DNA from: Planctomycetota bacterium
GTDB lineage: Bacteria; Planctomycetota; UBA1135; GCA-002686595
DNA length: 64,000 bases
Assembly: GCA_016712565.1 (NCBI GenBank)
Contig: JADJQU010000009.1
Span: forward strand, 62,001-126,000
Direction: 5' to 3'
The notes beneath the pieces were generated by a model. That model did not search any database. It had not been told where the DNA came from and saw nothing but the letters and a program-made list of their open reading frames with translations. Of this stretch, positions 27,797 to 36,195 are shown in pieces. Position numbers and translations under genes: made by a program. Within the stretch, counting starts at the first letter, position 1, and each line of letters opens with the position of its first letter.

Positions 27797-27866
27797 GGCG
27801 CGGGCCCGGACGGCCCGGTGGGACTTGGGACGACCAAGGGGGCGGGGGGGGCGGGGGGGAGACAGC

Positions 27867-28688
27867 TCAGCGCGGCCCCGGCTTGCGCAGCACGAGGTCG
27901 GCCATGGTCGGGGTGATGCAGAAGCGGTCGGGCTGGTCGGGGCGGGCCTGGAGGGTCGCGAAACCCTCGGCGTACTCGGCGGCGGTCAAGAGGCCCTGGG
28001 GGACCAGCTTCGACGCGTAGGTTTCGTAGAACTGGTACAGCCAGCCCCATTCCGGCGAGCCGGGGCGGCCCAGGCGGGGAACGATCTGGAAATGCTCGAC
28101 CGTGAGCCCCGCGCGGGCGGCGAAGGCGGGCATCTTCTCGGCGACGTTCATGTCGGCCTTGGCGAGGCGCCAGCTCTCGAGGCAGGCCTCCACCAGGCGG
28201 TCGAACTTGGGCTCGCGCGGCGCGAGCTTCATGGCGCCCCAGTCCAGGTACTCCTGCATCACGATCGCCCCGCCGGGTCGCAGGAACCGACTCACGCGTT
28301 CGACGGCCTGTCCCGGGTCGGGGAGCCAGCAGAAGAGCCAACGGGCATAGACGAAGTCGAGGCTCGCCGCGGAGAGTTCCAATTCCTCCACCGGCCCCTC
28401 GCTGACCTCCACGTGCTCAAGGCCGCGGCGGTCGCGCTCGGCGGCGAGGAAACCCAGGAACTCCGCGCTCTGGTCGCGGGCGAGCACCCGCCCCGTGGGG
28501 CCCACGATCGACGCCAGCTCGAAGCTGGTGAAGCCCGGCCCCGAGCCCAGGTCCATCACGCGGCTTCCCGCCCCGATGCCGGCCCGTTGGCACAGGGCTC
28601 GCTGCTCGCGCGCCCAGACCGAATGCTGGAAGTCGAGCCGCGCGAGTTCCTCCGCGCGGCTGCCGAGCACGTATTCCTTCTGCTTCAC
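27867..28688 (-). CDS. Class I SAM-dependent methyltransferase
   Basis: A 273-residue soluble methyltransferase. Motif I is VMDLGSGPGFTSFELA (about 44-59), the acidic residue of motif II is in VLARDQSAEF, and SLDFVYARWLFCWLPDPG and LRPGGAIVMQEYLDWG are motifs IV-VI. This set is typical of UbiE/COQ5-type or small-molecule methyltransferases. The substrate is unknown. It sits 90 bp downstream of the subtilase gene on the same strand, with a strong hairpin between them, so it is probably transcribed separately or by read-through. Confidence 0.85.
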   Translation of the reverse strand: MKQKEYVLGSRAEELARLDFQHSVWAREQRALCQRAGIGAGSRVMDLGSGPGFTSFELASIVGPTGRVLARDQSAEFLGFLAAERDRRGLEHVEVSEGPVEELELSAASLDFVYARWLFCWLPDPGQAVERVSRFLRPGGAIVMQEYLDWGAMKLAPREPKFDRLVEACLESWRLAKADMNVAEKMPAFAARAGLTVEHFQIVPRLGRPGSPEWGWLYQFYETYASKLVPQGLLTAAEYAEGFATLQARPDQPDRFCITPTMADLVLRKPGPR

Positions 28689-28721
28689 GGGCGCAGTCTA
28701 CGCGCTTCGCTCCCCCAATGG

Positions 28722-28755
28722 CACGGGGTGGGCTCCCGAAGGAACCCACCCCGTG
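28722..28755 (-). terminator. Hairpin after the subtilase gene
   Basis: A perfect 11-bp stem (28722-28732 with 28745-28755) has a 12-base loop that can add three inner pairs. It begins 23 bp after the subtilase stop. There is no T-run on the minus strand, so termination efficiency is unclear. Confidence 0.6.
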
Positions 28756-28778
28756 TTCGGGCCGGAGCCCCCTAGGGA

Positions 28779-31700
28779 CTACTCACACAGGGTGAACGAA
28801 AGTCCGTTCGAGAGCGTCGCGTTGTTGGGCGCGGCGAAGCCCTGGTCGCGACCCCAGAACTGGGCCGTGACCGCGGTGCCCGGAACCGAGAGCGAAGCCA
28901 GCGGGGATCCGCCGAGGCTGCCCGCGGCGAAGGCGCTGAAGTCGATCGAGTACACGCCCGAGCAGTCGTTGGCCGGCAGCGCGTTGCCGCCCGAGCTCAG
29001 CGGAGTCGAACGCCGCACCGGCGCCGCGACGCACAGCGTGCCGCCCGCGAAGGGGCTGTTCCCCGGTCCGGTGACGCTGTAGAGCAAGAGTCCCGGCTTC
29101 TGATTGCGGACGTTCGCGCCCGAGATCACGTAGCCCGAGGCCTGCCCCGCGCGGGGCGTGCCGCTGAATCCGATCGACGGCGTGCAACCGAGCGAGTTCA
29201 CCTTGGCCACGCAGTACGTCGAGCCGGAGTTCGGCTGGATGTAGTACGGGCCGGCGTGGAACGAGTTCTGGTTGTTCCCGGCGTTGTCGATCGGCGTGAT
29301 GTGGAAGTACCACGGCAGCGGCGAAGCGGAGAGGATCGTCGCCACGCTGGTCACGACCGCCAGGTTCGCGGGCGGCACCGGTTGGGCAATCGGGTTGTGG
29401 TCCCAGAAGTAGCTGTAGCCCGCCATGCCGGAGCCACCGCCGTCCGTGGTCGGATCCCAGCTCATGCTGATCGCGGTGGAGCAGTTGGCGACGCCCACCG
29501 TGTGGGTGCTCGACACGAGTCCGGTCATGTAGTTGGGCTGAACCGCGTCGAACAGGTACGGACCGGAGGAGACGTAGCTGGCCGTCCAGTTGTCGCAGCG
29601 GTCCACGCTCCTGATGTTGAAGTAGAACGTGCCGCTGGAACCGGGAAGGACCTGCGTGGTGCTCGTCACCGCGTTCAAGTCCTTGACGGCGCTCGGAGAA
29701 CCCGGAGAGCCCGAGGACAGGAAGATGCCGTGACCGTCGACGCCCGACAGGTTGTCGGTGCCGTTGGTCCAGGCCAGGTTCAGGTTCGCGTCGTTGAACC
29801 AGACGTTCGGCGCCTGATTCGTCGAGTGCAGGTTCGTCACCAAGCCCGGCGGAGTGCCGTCCACGGTGATCGTCTCGTTCTGGATCACGTCGACGACGTT
29901 GTCCGAGCGAGCCTGGACGCTGAAGGTCTTGACCCCCTCCGTGGACCAGGTTGTGGTCCAGTGCGCGTCCTTGCTGGAGCTCCGGTAAACATCGCCGATC
30001 AACAGATCGCGACCGTCCGACTCGTTGCCGAGCAGGTCCGTCACCGCGCCATCCTCCAACGTCGTGGAAGCGGCCAGGATCGTGTTGCCCGTGGAGGTCG
30101 AGTCCAGGAAGACCCCGCTGGCGATCCACTCGCTCGTCGAGTACACGCCGTCGATGGTGACGACCTCATTGGGCTTCACGTAGGTGTCGGAAGCGGTCGT
30201 GACGAACGTCGGAGTCGGCGTGGTGTCCTCGTAGTGGACGATCACGCAGATTCCGACGCGCACGGTCTGCCCCGGCAGCACGGAGGCCGGGTAGGTCTTG
30301 ATCCGCCACTGGGCCACCGTCGGGCTGTCGATGATGCGGATTTCCGTGTTGTCGCGGGGCGATTGCTGGGCCGTGTATTCGCCGACGTTGTTCGCCGCAC
30401 TGAAGGGCGCCACGTCGATGTACGTGTCCAGGTCGTTCACCAGCGCCGCGGAGGCGCCGGAGGAGGCAGCGACCTCGTTGTACGTGGTGACGACCACCAC
30501 GCGCGTCGCGCCGGCGTTGACGTCGAAGTCGACGATGCCGGTGGACGCGTTCGTCTGGGTGTAGCCCCAGAAGTACAGGTCGGACCCCGGGCCGCCGTAG
30601 TGGCTCTTGTAGGCCTCCACGCGTCCGGCGCCGTACTGGTTCAGGTGGTGCGTGGGCACGTTGCTCGGCGCGGACAGCGTCTGGTTGCTCTTGGTCGTTG
30701 CGCCGGCCATCAAGACCGCCGCAAGGGTCGGAGGATTCCAGCGCAGGAACGAGTAGTGGTCGCAGAGCTGCAGGGCCGACCCCGTGACGTGGGGCGAAGC
30801 CATGCTGGTGCCGGACCTGATCGAGTATCCGGTCGTCGTGCCCGCGGCGGTCGAAGTGATGTTGCGACCGACGGCGGCCACGTTCGGCTTCCAGCGATCA
30901 TCGCCGCAGGGACCGCGGCTGGAGCTGGAGGTCACGGTGCCCGGGTACTCGCCCGCGATGTTCTCGAAGTCCACCACGCTGCCGACCGTGAGCACGTTCT
31001 TGGCCGTGGCCTGGACGCGGCAGGAGCTGGCCGTCGGGCCTTCGTTGCCCGCGGCGAAGACGTACAGCTGGTCGTAGTTGTAGACCTCGTTGTCCAGCGT
31101 GCGCGCCTCGGCCTCCGTCCCGACGTAGTTCGTGCCGGGGATGCCGTACGAGTTGTTGATCGCCATGGGCCGTTGGGTCGTCGAGAAGGACCCATCGGTG
31201 TACGGCGTGTGCATGGCCGACAGCACCGAGGCGTAGTTGACGCCCACCGAGCTCCCAAAGGAGTTGAAGATCTTGCCGACGAAGAAGCGGTGCATGGTGT
31301 TGTAGCCGGTGCCGGGCGCGACGCCCGCGTGGCTCGGATCGACGTCGGCGTTGCCGAGGATCGTGCCGCCCACGTGCGTGCCGTGGGAGTCGCCGTCGTC
31401 GAAGGGCCCGAGGTTCTCCGGGGTGAAGTCCCAGCCGACCACATAGGGGTCGATGGCCAGGTGGGAGATTTCCAGGCCTGAGTCGATCAGGCCGCCGACG
31501 ACCGCGCCGCTGGTGGCGCCGTCGTAGGAGATGCGCGTGCGGTCGGCGAGGATCATGGGCATCGACTCGTCGTGGGTCGTGGTCGACGGCTGTTCCGCCT
31601 CGACGAACTGCACGAAGTCGAGTCCCAGGAGGCCCGAGAGGCGCGCGGGATCGATGCTGGCGCGGAAGGCGCGGATGTTCTCCGTGTAGTCCACGACCGT

Positions 31701-32561
31701 GGCGCCCGCGCTCTCGAGTGCCCGCTGCTGCCAGCCGTTGGAGTTCCACACGGCGGGCGCGATCTGCTGCTCAGGCCCTTCGCCCGCGATGGTGTCGATG
31801 CCGCCCTCGATGGGCCGCGGACCCGCGACCGGCGTGGAGGCCGGGTTCAGGTCGGAGTCGTACACGTTGATCCAGACGTCCACGGGCCGGCCGGTGGGCA
31901 GGCTCTCGAGCTTCTTGGCGAGCAGCGGGTGGATCTTCTGCCAGGTCTGGGCGGTGCCGATCCAGCGCACGAAGTCCTGACCCGCCACGCTTTGGATCGC
32001 GTCCGGGCGCACGGCCACCTTGAGGGTGTAGTGCGGGTGGAAGGAGATCACGCGCACGCCCATGCTCTCGAGCGCCGCGAGGCGGGCCTCGGTGATCTTC
32101 CGGGAGAACATCACGAAGGCGTAGGTCTCCCCGGTCGGGCGGCCGTCGAGGCCGAGCCCGGCCGCGGCGGCGGAGAGGGCCGGGTCGATGCGCTCCGCCT
32201 GGGGCGGGTAGTACTTGCCGGCGGCGAAGCCCAGGAAGAAGGGATCACCCGTGGGGGCCTTGACCACGCGGTCGGCCTTCTCGCCCTCCTCGACCACTGC
32301 CGCCTTGGGCAGGGGGACCGAGTCGTCGGCCAGCTCGGCGGCTGTCAGGGGCACCAGGTTGGCCTCGCCCTGGATGGCATCCTTGGGCGCGGGGGCGGGC
32401 TGGTTCGGGGTGAGGACGGGGGCCCGGCTGGGCGTCACCGTCGGTGCCTGAGCCGCAACGGGCTCCTGTTCCTGGGTGTAGGCGAAGAGAGTCAAGGCGA
32501 ACATCGCCGCTGCGGGGGCGGCCGCGCGCGGGAAGCGCGCGAATTGGCGGGGGAGGGTCAT
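28779..32561 (-). CDS. Large secreted subtilisin-like protease (S8) with C-terminal sorting-like module
   Basis: A 1260-residue exported protease. After the signal and a proline-rich stretch there is a propeptide-like region (about 145-330). The S8 domain begins at about 350: GGLIDSG (Asp360), DSHGTHVGGT (His393), VFAAGNEGP (oxyanion Asn) and SGTSMASPHVTG (Ser, about 555). Beta-sandwich and fibronectin-like segments follow. The last 145 residues form a module that starts YCVAKVNSLGCTPSIG and contains GGTLCV, DCSGVYSIDF and QFWGRDQGF. The same module ends the protein at 36196-37245, so it is probably an export or surface-anchoring tag. The start at 32561 gives MTLPRQFARFPR; the open frame upstream is shadow. 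Confidence 0.9.
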   Translation of the reverse strand: MTLPRQFARFPRAAAPAAAMFALTLFAYTQEQEPVAAQAPTVTPSRAPVLTPNQPAPAPKDAIQGEANLVPLTAAELADDSVPLPKAAVVEEGEKADRVVKAPTGDPFFLGFAAGKYYPPQAERIDPALSAAAAGLGLDGRPTGETYAFVMFSRKITEARLAALESMGVRVISFHPHYTLKVAVRPDAIQSVAGQDFVRWIGTAQTWQKIHPLLAKKLESLPTGRPVDVWINVYDSDLNPASTPVAGPRPIEGGIDTIAGEGPEQQIAPAVWNSNGWQQRALESAGATVVDYTENIRAFRASIDPARLSGLLGLDFVQFVEAEQPSTTTHDESMPMILADRTRISYDGATSGAVVGGLIDSGLEISHLAIDPYVVGWDFTPENLGPFDDGDSHGTHVGGTILGNADVDPSHAGVAPGTGYNTMHRFFVGKIFNSFGSSVGVNYASVLSAMHTPYTDGSFSTTQRPMAINNSYGIPGTNYVGTEAEARTLDNEVYNYDQLYVFAAGNEGPTASSCRVQATAKNVLTVGSVVDFENIAGEYPGTVTSSSSRGPCGDDRWKPNVAAVGRNITSTAAGTTTGYSIRSGTSMASPHVTGSALQLCDHYSFLRWNPPTLAAVLMAGATTKSNQTLSAPSNVPTHHLNQYGAGRVEAYKSHYGGPGSDLYFWGYTQTNASTGIVDFDVNAGATRVVVVTTYNEVAASSGASAALVNDLDTYIDVAPFSAANNVGEYTAQQSPRDNTEIRIIDSPTVAQWRIKTYPASVLPGQTVRVGICVIVHYEDTTPTPTFVTTASDTYVKPNEVVTIDGVYSTSEWIASGVFLDSTSTGNTILAASTTLEDGAVTDLLGNESDGRDLLIGDVYRSSSKDAHWTTTWSTEGVKTFSVQARSDNVVDVIQNETITVDGTPPGLVTNLHSTNQAPNVWFNDANLNLAWTNGTDNLSGVDGHGIFLSSGSPGSPSAVKDLNAVTSTTQVLPGSSGTFYFNIRSVDRCDNWTASYVSSGPYLFDAVQPNYMTGLVSSTHTVGVANCSTAISMSWDPTTDGGGSGMAGYSYFWDHNPIAQPVPPANLAVVTSVATILSASPLPWYFHITPIDNAGNNQNSFHAGPYYIQPNSGSTYCVAKVNSLGCTPSIGFSGTPRAGQASGYVISGANVRNQKPGLLLYSVTGPGNSPFAGGTLCVAAPVRRSTPLSSGGNALPANDCSGVYSIDFSAFAAGSLGGSPLASLSVPGTAVTAQFWGRDQGFAAPNNATLSNGLSFTLCE

Positions 32562-32966
32562 GTCAGGGTGAGGGAGCGGAGTTGAGGGGAGCACCGACCG
32601 GCGGTCGGCATGCCTTCCCCATGGGGAACCCCGCCGGCCCGTTACGTCCCAAATGGCCCCCATCCGCCCGAAGGGCCTTCCTGACCCTTTCCGGGCGGGT
32701 CGGACCCACGATTGCCCTGGAGGAAAGGTGCGAGGAGGCGCCCGAAGGCCCACCGGGGGGGGGGGGCGACCACGCCAGGGACTCTCGAATCCACCTCCCC
32801 TGCCGATTCCCGGGGCGGCCCCCCGCTCTCCCCCCCTCCAGAAGGCCCCGCGGCCCCAGCCAGCCCCCCCGTGGAGGCCCGGGGGCCCTCTGGGGACTCC
32901 CCGGGGGACCCCGGTGGTAGGATTCGCCAGGAGCAGACCGCAGCCCCCCAGCTTCGAACCGCCATC
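32562..32966. other. Divergent intergenic region with a G12 tract
   Basis: A 405-bp gap between the subtilase and an ECF sigma gene without a credible gene. It is extremely GC-rich and holds a run of twelve G at 32755-32766. The promoters for both genes should lie here; no -35/-10 pair could be recognised. Confidence 0.5.
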
Positions 32967-33575
32967 GTGAGCGCGCCCGACATCCCCAAGCTCACCGAGG
33001 CCGCAGCCCGCGGCGACCGTGGGGCCGTGGACCGGCTCCTGGAGCTCTATCTGCCCGAGCTGGAAGCCTTCGTGACCCGCCGCGCCGGGAGGCCCCTGCG
33101 GGCCCAGGAATCCCCCGCGGACATCGTCCAGTCGGTCTGCCGGGAGGTCCTCCAGCACGCCGACCGCTTCCGGCACCCCAGCGAGGTGGCCTTCAAGCAG
33201 TGGCTGTACACCACCGCCCTGCGGAAGATCTCCGCCCGGGTGGACTTCTACCGCGCCCAGAAGCGCGACCAGGGCCGGGTCCAGGATTTTGCCCCGGGCA
33301 GCGTCGAGGGGGCGGCCAGTCAGGTCTTCAACTTCTACGAGAGCTTCTCGACCCCCAGCCGCCACCTGATGATCCAGGAGGAGGCCGCCCGGATCGAAGG
33401 GGCCTTCGCCCTGCTCTCCGAGGAGCAGCGGGAGGTCGTGACCCTGGCCCACGTCCTCGGGCTCTCCCGGGGGGAGATCGCCGAGCGCATCGGCAAGAGC
33501 GAGGGGGCCGTGCGGGTCATCCTGCACCGGGCCCTGGCGCGGGTGTCCCAGCTGCTCACCGAGAACTCCCCCTAG
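32967..33575 (+). CDS. ECF sigma factor
   Basis: A 202-residue ECF sigma factor related to the one at 20238-20816. Region 2 is SPADIVQSVCREVLQHADRF and FKQWLYTTALRKISARVDFY; region 4 is LSEEQREVVTLAHVLGLS and GEIAERIGKSEGAVRVILHRAL. The start was placed at GTG 32967 because conserved sequence begins right after it and no ATG is nearby; the long open frame upstream is compositional. No kinase or anti-sigma gene adjoins; the divergent neighbour is the subtilase gene. Confidence 0.85.
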   Translation: MSAPDIPKLTEAAARGDRGAVDRLLELYLPELEAFVTRRAGRPLRAQESPADIVQSVCREVLQHADRFRHPSEVAFKQWLYTTALRKISARVDFYRAQKRDQGRVQDFAPGSVEGAASQVFNFYESFSTPSRHLMIQEEAARIEGAFALLSEEQREVVTLAHVLGLSRGEIAERIGKSEGAVRVILHRALARVSQLLTENSP

Positions 33576-33822
33576 CACTGCCCCCCATCGCCGCGGAAGA
33601 CCCGCGCAAGTCCTTACGGAGCAGTGACTTGGTGCGATTCTGAGGGAGCGGTGGCGCTGGGGACGAGCCATCCGCCCCTGGCGGGCCTCTCACGGGGTGG
33701 GTTCCTTCCCCGCGCGGTCGCCGCTGGTCAGCGCGCGCTGGATCTGGCCGGGCCCCCGCCGCGGGGCCCCTCCGTTCGAGGCCCCCAAGGGGAGACCCAA
33801 GGCGATCCCGGGCAGGTGGGTG

Positions 33823-34434
33823 TCAGGGGACGAGCAGGCGCAGGGCGGACACATCCAGCTCCGCACCGCCCAGGGCGAATCGTCCGATCGGGGCGCTGCT
33901 CGTCACCAGCACATGGCCGTGTCGCACACCCGCGATGCTCGACTCGCGAACGCTCACGCGCGCGCCCCCGAGATCCTGGCCGTCCAGCTCGATCCAGTCT
34001 TCCGCGCGCCGCGATGCATCCCCGAGGGCAAGGGAGACGGGGCCCCCTCGGTCGGCGTACTCGAACTCGAGGCTCTCGACCTTGCGGCCCGAAAAGCCCA
34101 GGGTGGCGTGGGCGAGACGGAGCGCCCTGCCGGGGGGCCTGTCGACGGCCTTTTCGCCGGGGCGCGACGGGGTCGCTGCGGGCGGCGCCACGGCCTGGGC
34201 GACTTCGACGTTGCCAGACGCCCCGTCGAACTCGGAGACGGTGAACGCCAGGCCGTCGGATTTGAACTGACTGCCGACACCGTAAACGCTGCCGACCTGG
34301 AGCTTCTCCAGACGCAGGGGTTCGCCGGCATCGGAGGCACGCCCGAGCCCGTTGTCGGGCAGGCGGCAGCCGGCCGCCAGGATCAGGGGAAGGGCGAGAC
34401 GCAGGCCGCGCGGGAAAGACGGTCTTTTGTGCAT
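33823..34434 (-). CDS. Lipoprotein of unknown function
   Basis: A 203-residue protein with signal MHKRPSFPRGLRLALPLILAAGC (lipobox AAGC). The mature part has beta-strand patterns: LEKLQVGSVYGVGSQFKSDG, VESLEFEYADRGGPVSLAL and FALGGAELDVSALRLLVP. No catalytic or binding motif and no family was recognised. It is convergent with the ECF sigma gene (247-bp gap) and is not close to another gene on its own strand. Confidence 0.55.
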   Translation of the reverse strand: MHKRPSFPRGLRLALPLILAAGCRLPDNGLGRASDAGEPLRLEKLQVGSVYGVGSQFKSDGLAFTVSEFDGASGNVEVAQAVAPPAATPSRPGEKAVDRPPGRALRLAHATLGFSGRKVESLEFEYADRGGPVSLALGDASRRAEDWIELDGQDLGGARVSVRESSIAGVRHGHVLVTSSAPIGRFALGGAELDVSALRLLVP

Positions 34435-34948
34435 GGTTCACGCCCCACCTGGGGTTCAGCGCGGCGGTGAGTGGAGTTGTAGCGCGGAGCAGGCCCGGCG
34501 CGGCGGTCTGAACGAATTCTTACACGGAGGCTGGGCTCCGAAGGGCCGCCCGCGGGGGTCCTGGCCGTGTTGCAGCAGGCCCTGGGGGCCGTCCGAAACC
34601 TGGGAAGCGAAATTCCCGCGGAATCCCCGGCAACTTCGCCCAGGGCTGTGTCTAGAGAGGGCGTCGCACGCGCGAGCTTGCGGCCGCCTGGAGCAGCAGG
34701 CGTGACGCGGCGGGGCAGCCCCTCTCCTGGCTTCCCGTCCACGTCCGCGGGCTGAAAGGGAGTCTCCGCTCCCCCCGGGTTGAGCCCTCTGGGCTCTGAC
34801 CGACATCGGAGTCATCGACTCGCCGCCGACAGCAGCCCAAGGGACGGGGCAGCTGGCGGAGGCGAACCGCAGACCGCCCGGCAGCGTTCTCTCCAGCGCT
34901 GTCGGGCGGTCGCCTTTTCGAGGCGACCGCTGCAGTTCTGGAAGTCTC
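34435..34948. other. Intergenic region, no gene seen
   Basis: A 514-bp gap upstream of the lipoprotein gene and downstream of the selenoprotein pair. Nothing protein-like was found. It contains the hairpin at 34872-34911. Confidence 0.5.
34872..34911 (-). terminator. Hairpin downstream of the selenoprotein operon
   Basis: A 15-bp inverted repeat (34872-34886 with 34897-34911) has one wobble pair and a 10-base loop. It lies 37 bp beyond the stop of the leftward TlpA-like gene, a suitable place for its terminator. A T4 run flanks it on the plus side only (34914-34917). Confidence 0.6.
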
Positions 34949-35461
34949 CTAGCGCGCGGCGACGGCCAGGGCCGTGAAGCGCTGGTGGTCGCAGGGCCCG
35001 TCCTCACGGTCCGCGATGCGGCCGAACCGGTCGAAAGCCAGGGTGACGGGAATGCCCCCCGGCAGGTCGAAACGTTCGTTCACCGCGTCGATCTCCGCGG
35101 CTTCGACGATGGCCACGGGCAGGTTCCATTGCCGCTCGCCGACGAACTGGGAGACGCGCTCCACCACCGTGGAGCGGTCGGCGCGGGGGAGCTGCAGGTC
35201 GTAGCTCACCAGCAGCACGTCGATCGATGGGTTTTCGCCGGCGACCTTCACGAGGTCCGGCAATTCCTCGACGCAGCTCCTTCACCAGATCGCCCAGAAG
35301 TTCAGGAGCAGTGGGCGGCCGTTGCGATCGGCCACGCGCTTCTCCAGGTCGGCGGCGGTCACCAGCTCGACCCTCGCCGCGGCATCAGCGGGAGCAGGAA
35401 CGGAACGGCCTCCGCACGCCGAGAGCGCGCAGAGGCCGAGGGTCAGGACAACCGTTCTCAT
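34949..35461 (-). CDS. TlpA/thioredoxin-like selenoprotein (UxxC), lipoprotein
   Basis: Read through one in-frame TGA (35282-35284) this is a 170-residue thioredoxin-fold lipoprotein. The signal ends in LSAC. The strand LLLNFWAIW is followed by TGA-R-S-C and VEELPDLVKV, so the stop codon falls exactly on the first Cys of the thioredoxin C-x-x-C motif, giving U60-x-x-C63. The cis-proline loop GGIPVTLAFDRFGRI comes later in the same frame. Both halves are needed for the fold, and the TGA is the only interruption. A SECIS-like hairpin follows 29 nt after the TGA. The gene begins 32 bp after a second selenoprotein-like gene. The product should be an envelope thiol oxidoreductase. A sequencing error or recent nonsense mutation is the alternative. 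Confidence 0.85.
35237..35261 (-). promoter_or_regulatory. Putative bacterial SECIS element in the TlpA-like gene
   Basis: In the minus-strand RNA a 5-bp stem GACCU/AGGUC (35253-35257 with 35243-35247) closes the loop CGUGA. It continues below a 2-base bulge with four more pairs (GCCG/CGGC). The loop starts 29 nt after the UGA, is 5 nt long and has G in second position, all within the published bacterial SECIS limits. It lies inside the coding sequence, as in known bacterial selenoprotein genes. Confidence 0.6.
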
Positions 35462-35476
35462 CGAGATTCGGTTCGC

Positions 35477-35495
35477 GAACTCCGCACGGGAGCTC
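35477..35495 (-). promoter_or_regulatory. Putative bacterial SECIS element of the peroxiredoxin-like gene
   Basis: A 7-bp stem GAGCUCC/GGAGUUC (one G-U pair; 35489-35495 with 35477-35483) carries the 5-nt loop CGUGC, 23 nt after the recoded UGA. The true stop codon overlaps the base of the stem. The loop begins CGUG just like the element in the next gene. Confidence 0.6.
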
Positions 35496-36183
35496 ACTTC
35501 TTCTTGATGCTTCAGCCGTAGGAACGCGTTTCCTTGATCGCCACTTCCTTGCCGGCGAGCAGCGCGTCCGCGGCTTCCTTCACGTAGACGACCGCCTTGT
35601 CGCCCTTGGTCTCCTGGGGGTCGTCGTCCAGTGCACCCGCGTAGCTCAGCACGCCCTTGGCGTCGATCACGAAGCAGTGCGGCGTGGTCTTGGCGTTGAA
35701 CATCGCCGAGAGCCTGTTGCCGTGGTCCGCCAGGATCCGGTGCTTGAACCCGACCTCGGCGATCTTCTTGCGCAGGTTCGTGTAGAGCTTCGAGTAGTCC
35801 GCGTCCTTGGCCGGAGGCGCGCCGAGCTCGTTCTGATTGGCATTGATGCCGAGCAGCACGACGTCCTTGCCCTCGTAGGTCTTCTCCAGACGCTTCGTGA
35901 TCGGATCGGCGTGGACCTCGGCCGGACAGCGGTCCGACCAGAAGTGGATGACCACCACCTTGCCGCGCAACTCCTTGAAGCTCACGGTCTTCCCGTCGAG
36001 GTCCGTCATGGAAACGGTCTCGGGCACGACGGAGCCGAGCTTCAACGACTCGGTCGGCGGCGTCTTCGGCGCCTCCACCGGCGGCTTGTCGACGGGCTTG
36101 TCCTGGGGTTTCGGATCCTGGGCCAGGAGCGGCAGGGCGAGAACCCCCGCGACCCACAGTGTCAGTGCGAATGATGCTCCCAT
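35494..36183 (-). CDS. Peroxiredoxin-like (AhpC/TSA) selenoprotein with C-terminal Sec
   Basis: A 229-residue redoxin-domain protein when the TGA at 35512-35514 is read as selenocysteine. A signal peptide (about 1-21) precedes a Pro/Lys linker. The redoxin domain has VVVIHFWSDRCPAEV (Cys86), VVLLGINANQNE, ILADHGNRLSAMFNAKTTPHCFVID and VLSYAGALDDDP. Relatives end in a conserved G-C-x-I-K tail; here the tail is YG-TGA-SIKKK and then a true TGA at 35494-35496, so Sec224 replaces the tail cysteine. Without read-through only the last six residues are lost. It lies 12 bp after the stop of the upstream secreted-protein gene and 32 bp before the TlpA-like gene, all on one strand. Peroxide or thiol redox chemistry outside the cytoplasm is inferred. 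Confidence 0.83.
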
Positions 36184-36195
36184 GGTGGGAGCATC

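Noticed and set aside
27840..27860. G8 and G7 runs between the sulfatase-like and methyltransferase genes as a phase-variable switch
   Set aside because: They lie between two convergent gene ends, so length changes would not alter a promoter or reading frame.
29256..31481. Plus-strand open frame of 741 codons opposite the subtilase
   Set aside because: Antisense shadow with Arg/Val/Gly/His bias and no recognisable domain; the protease catalytic triad is on the other strand.
34949..35284. Reading the TlpA-like gene as a broken gene with a short downstream frame starting at a TTG
   Set aside because: The two halves are in the same frame, join exactly at the redox motif and share one fold; the neighbouring gene shows the same kind of TGA at its own conserved Cys.
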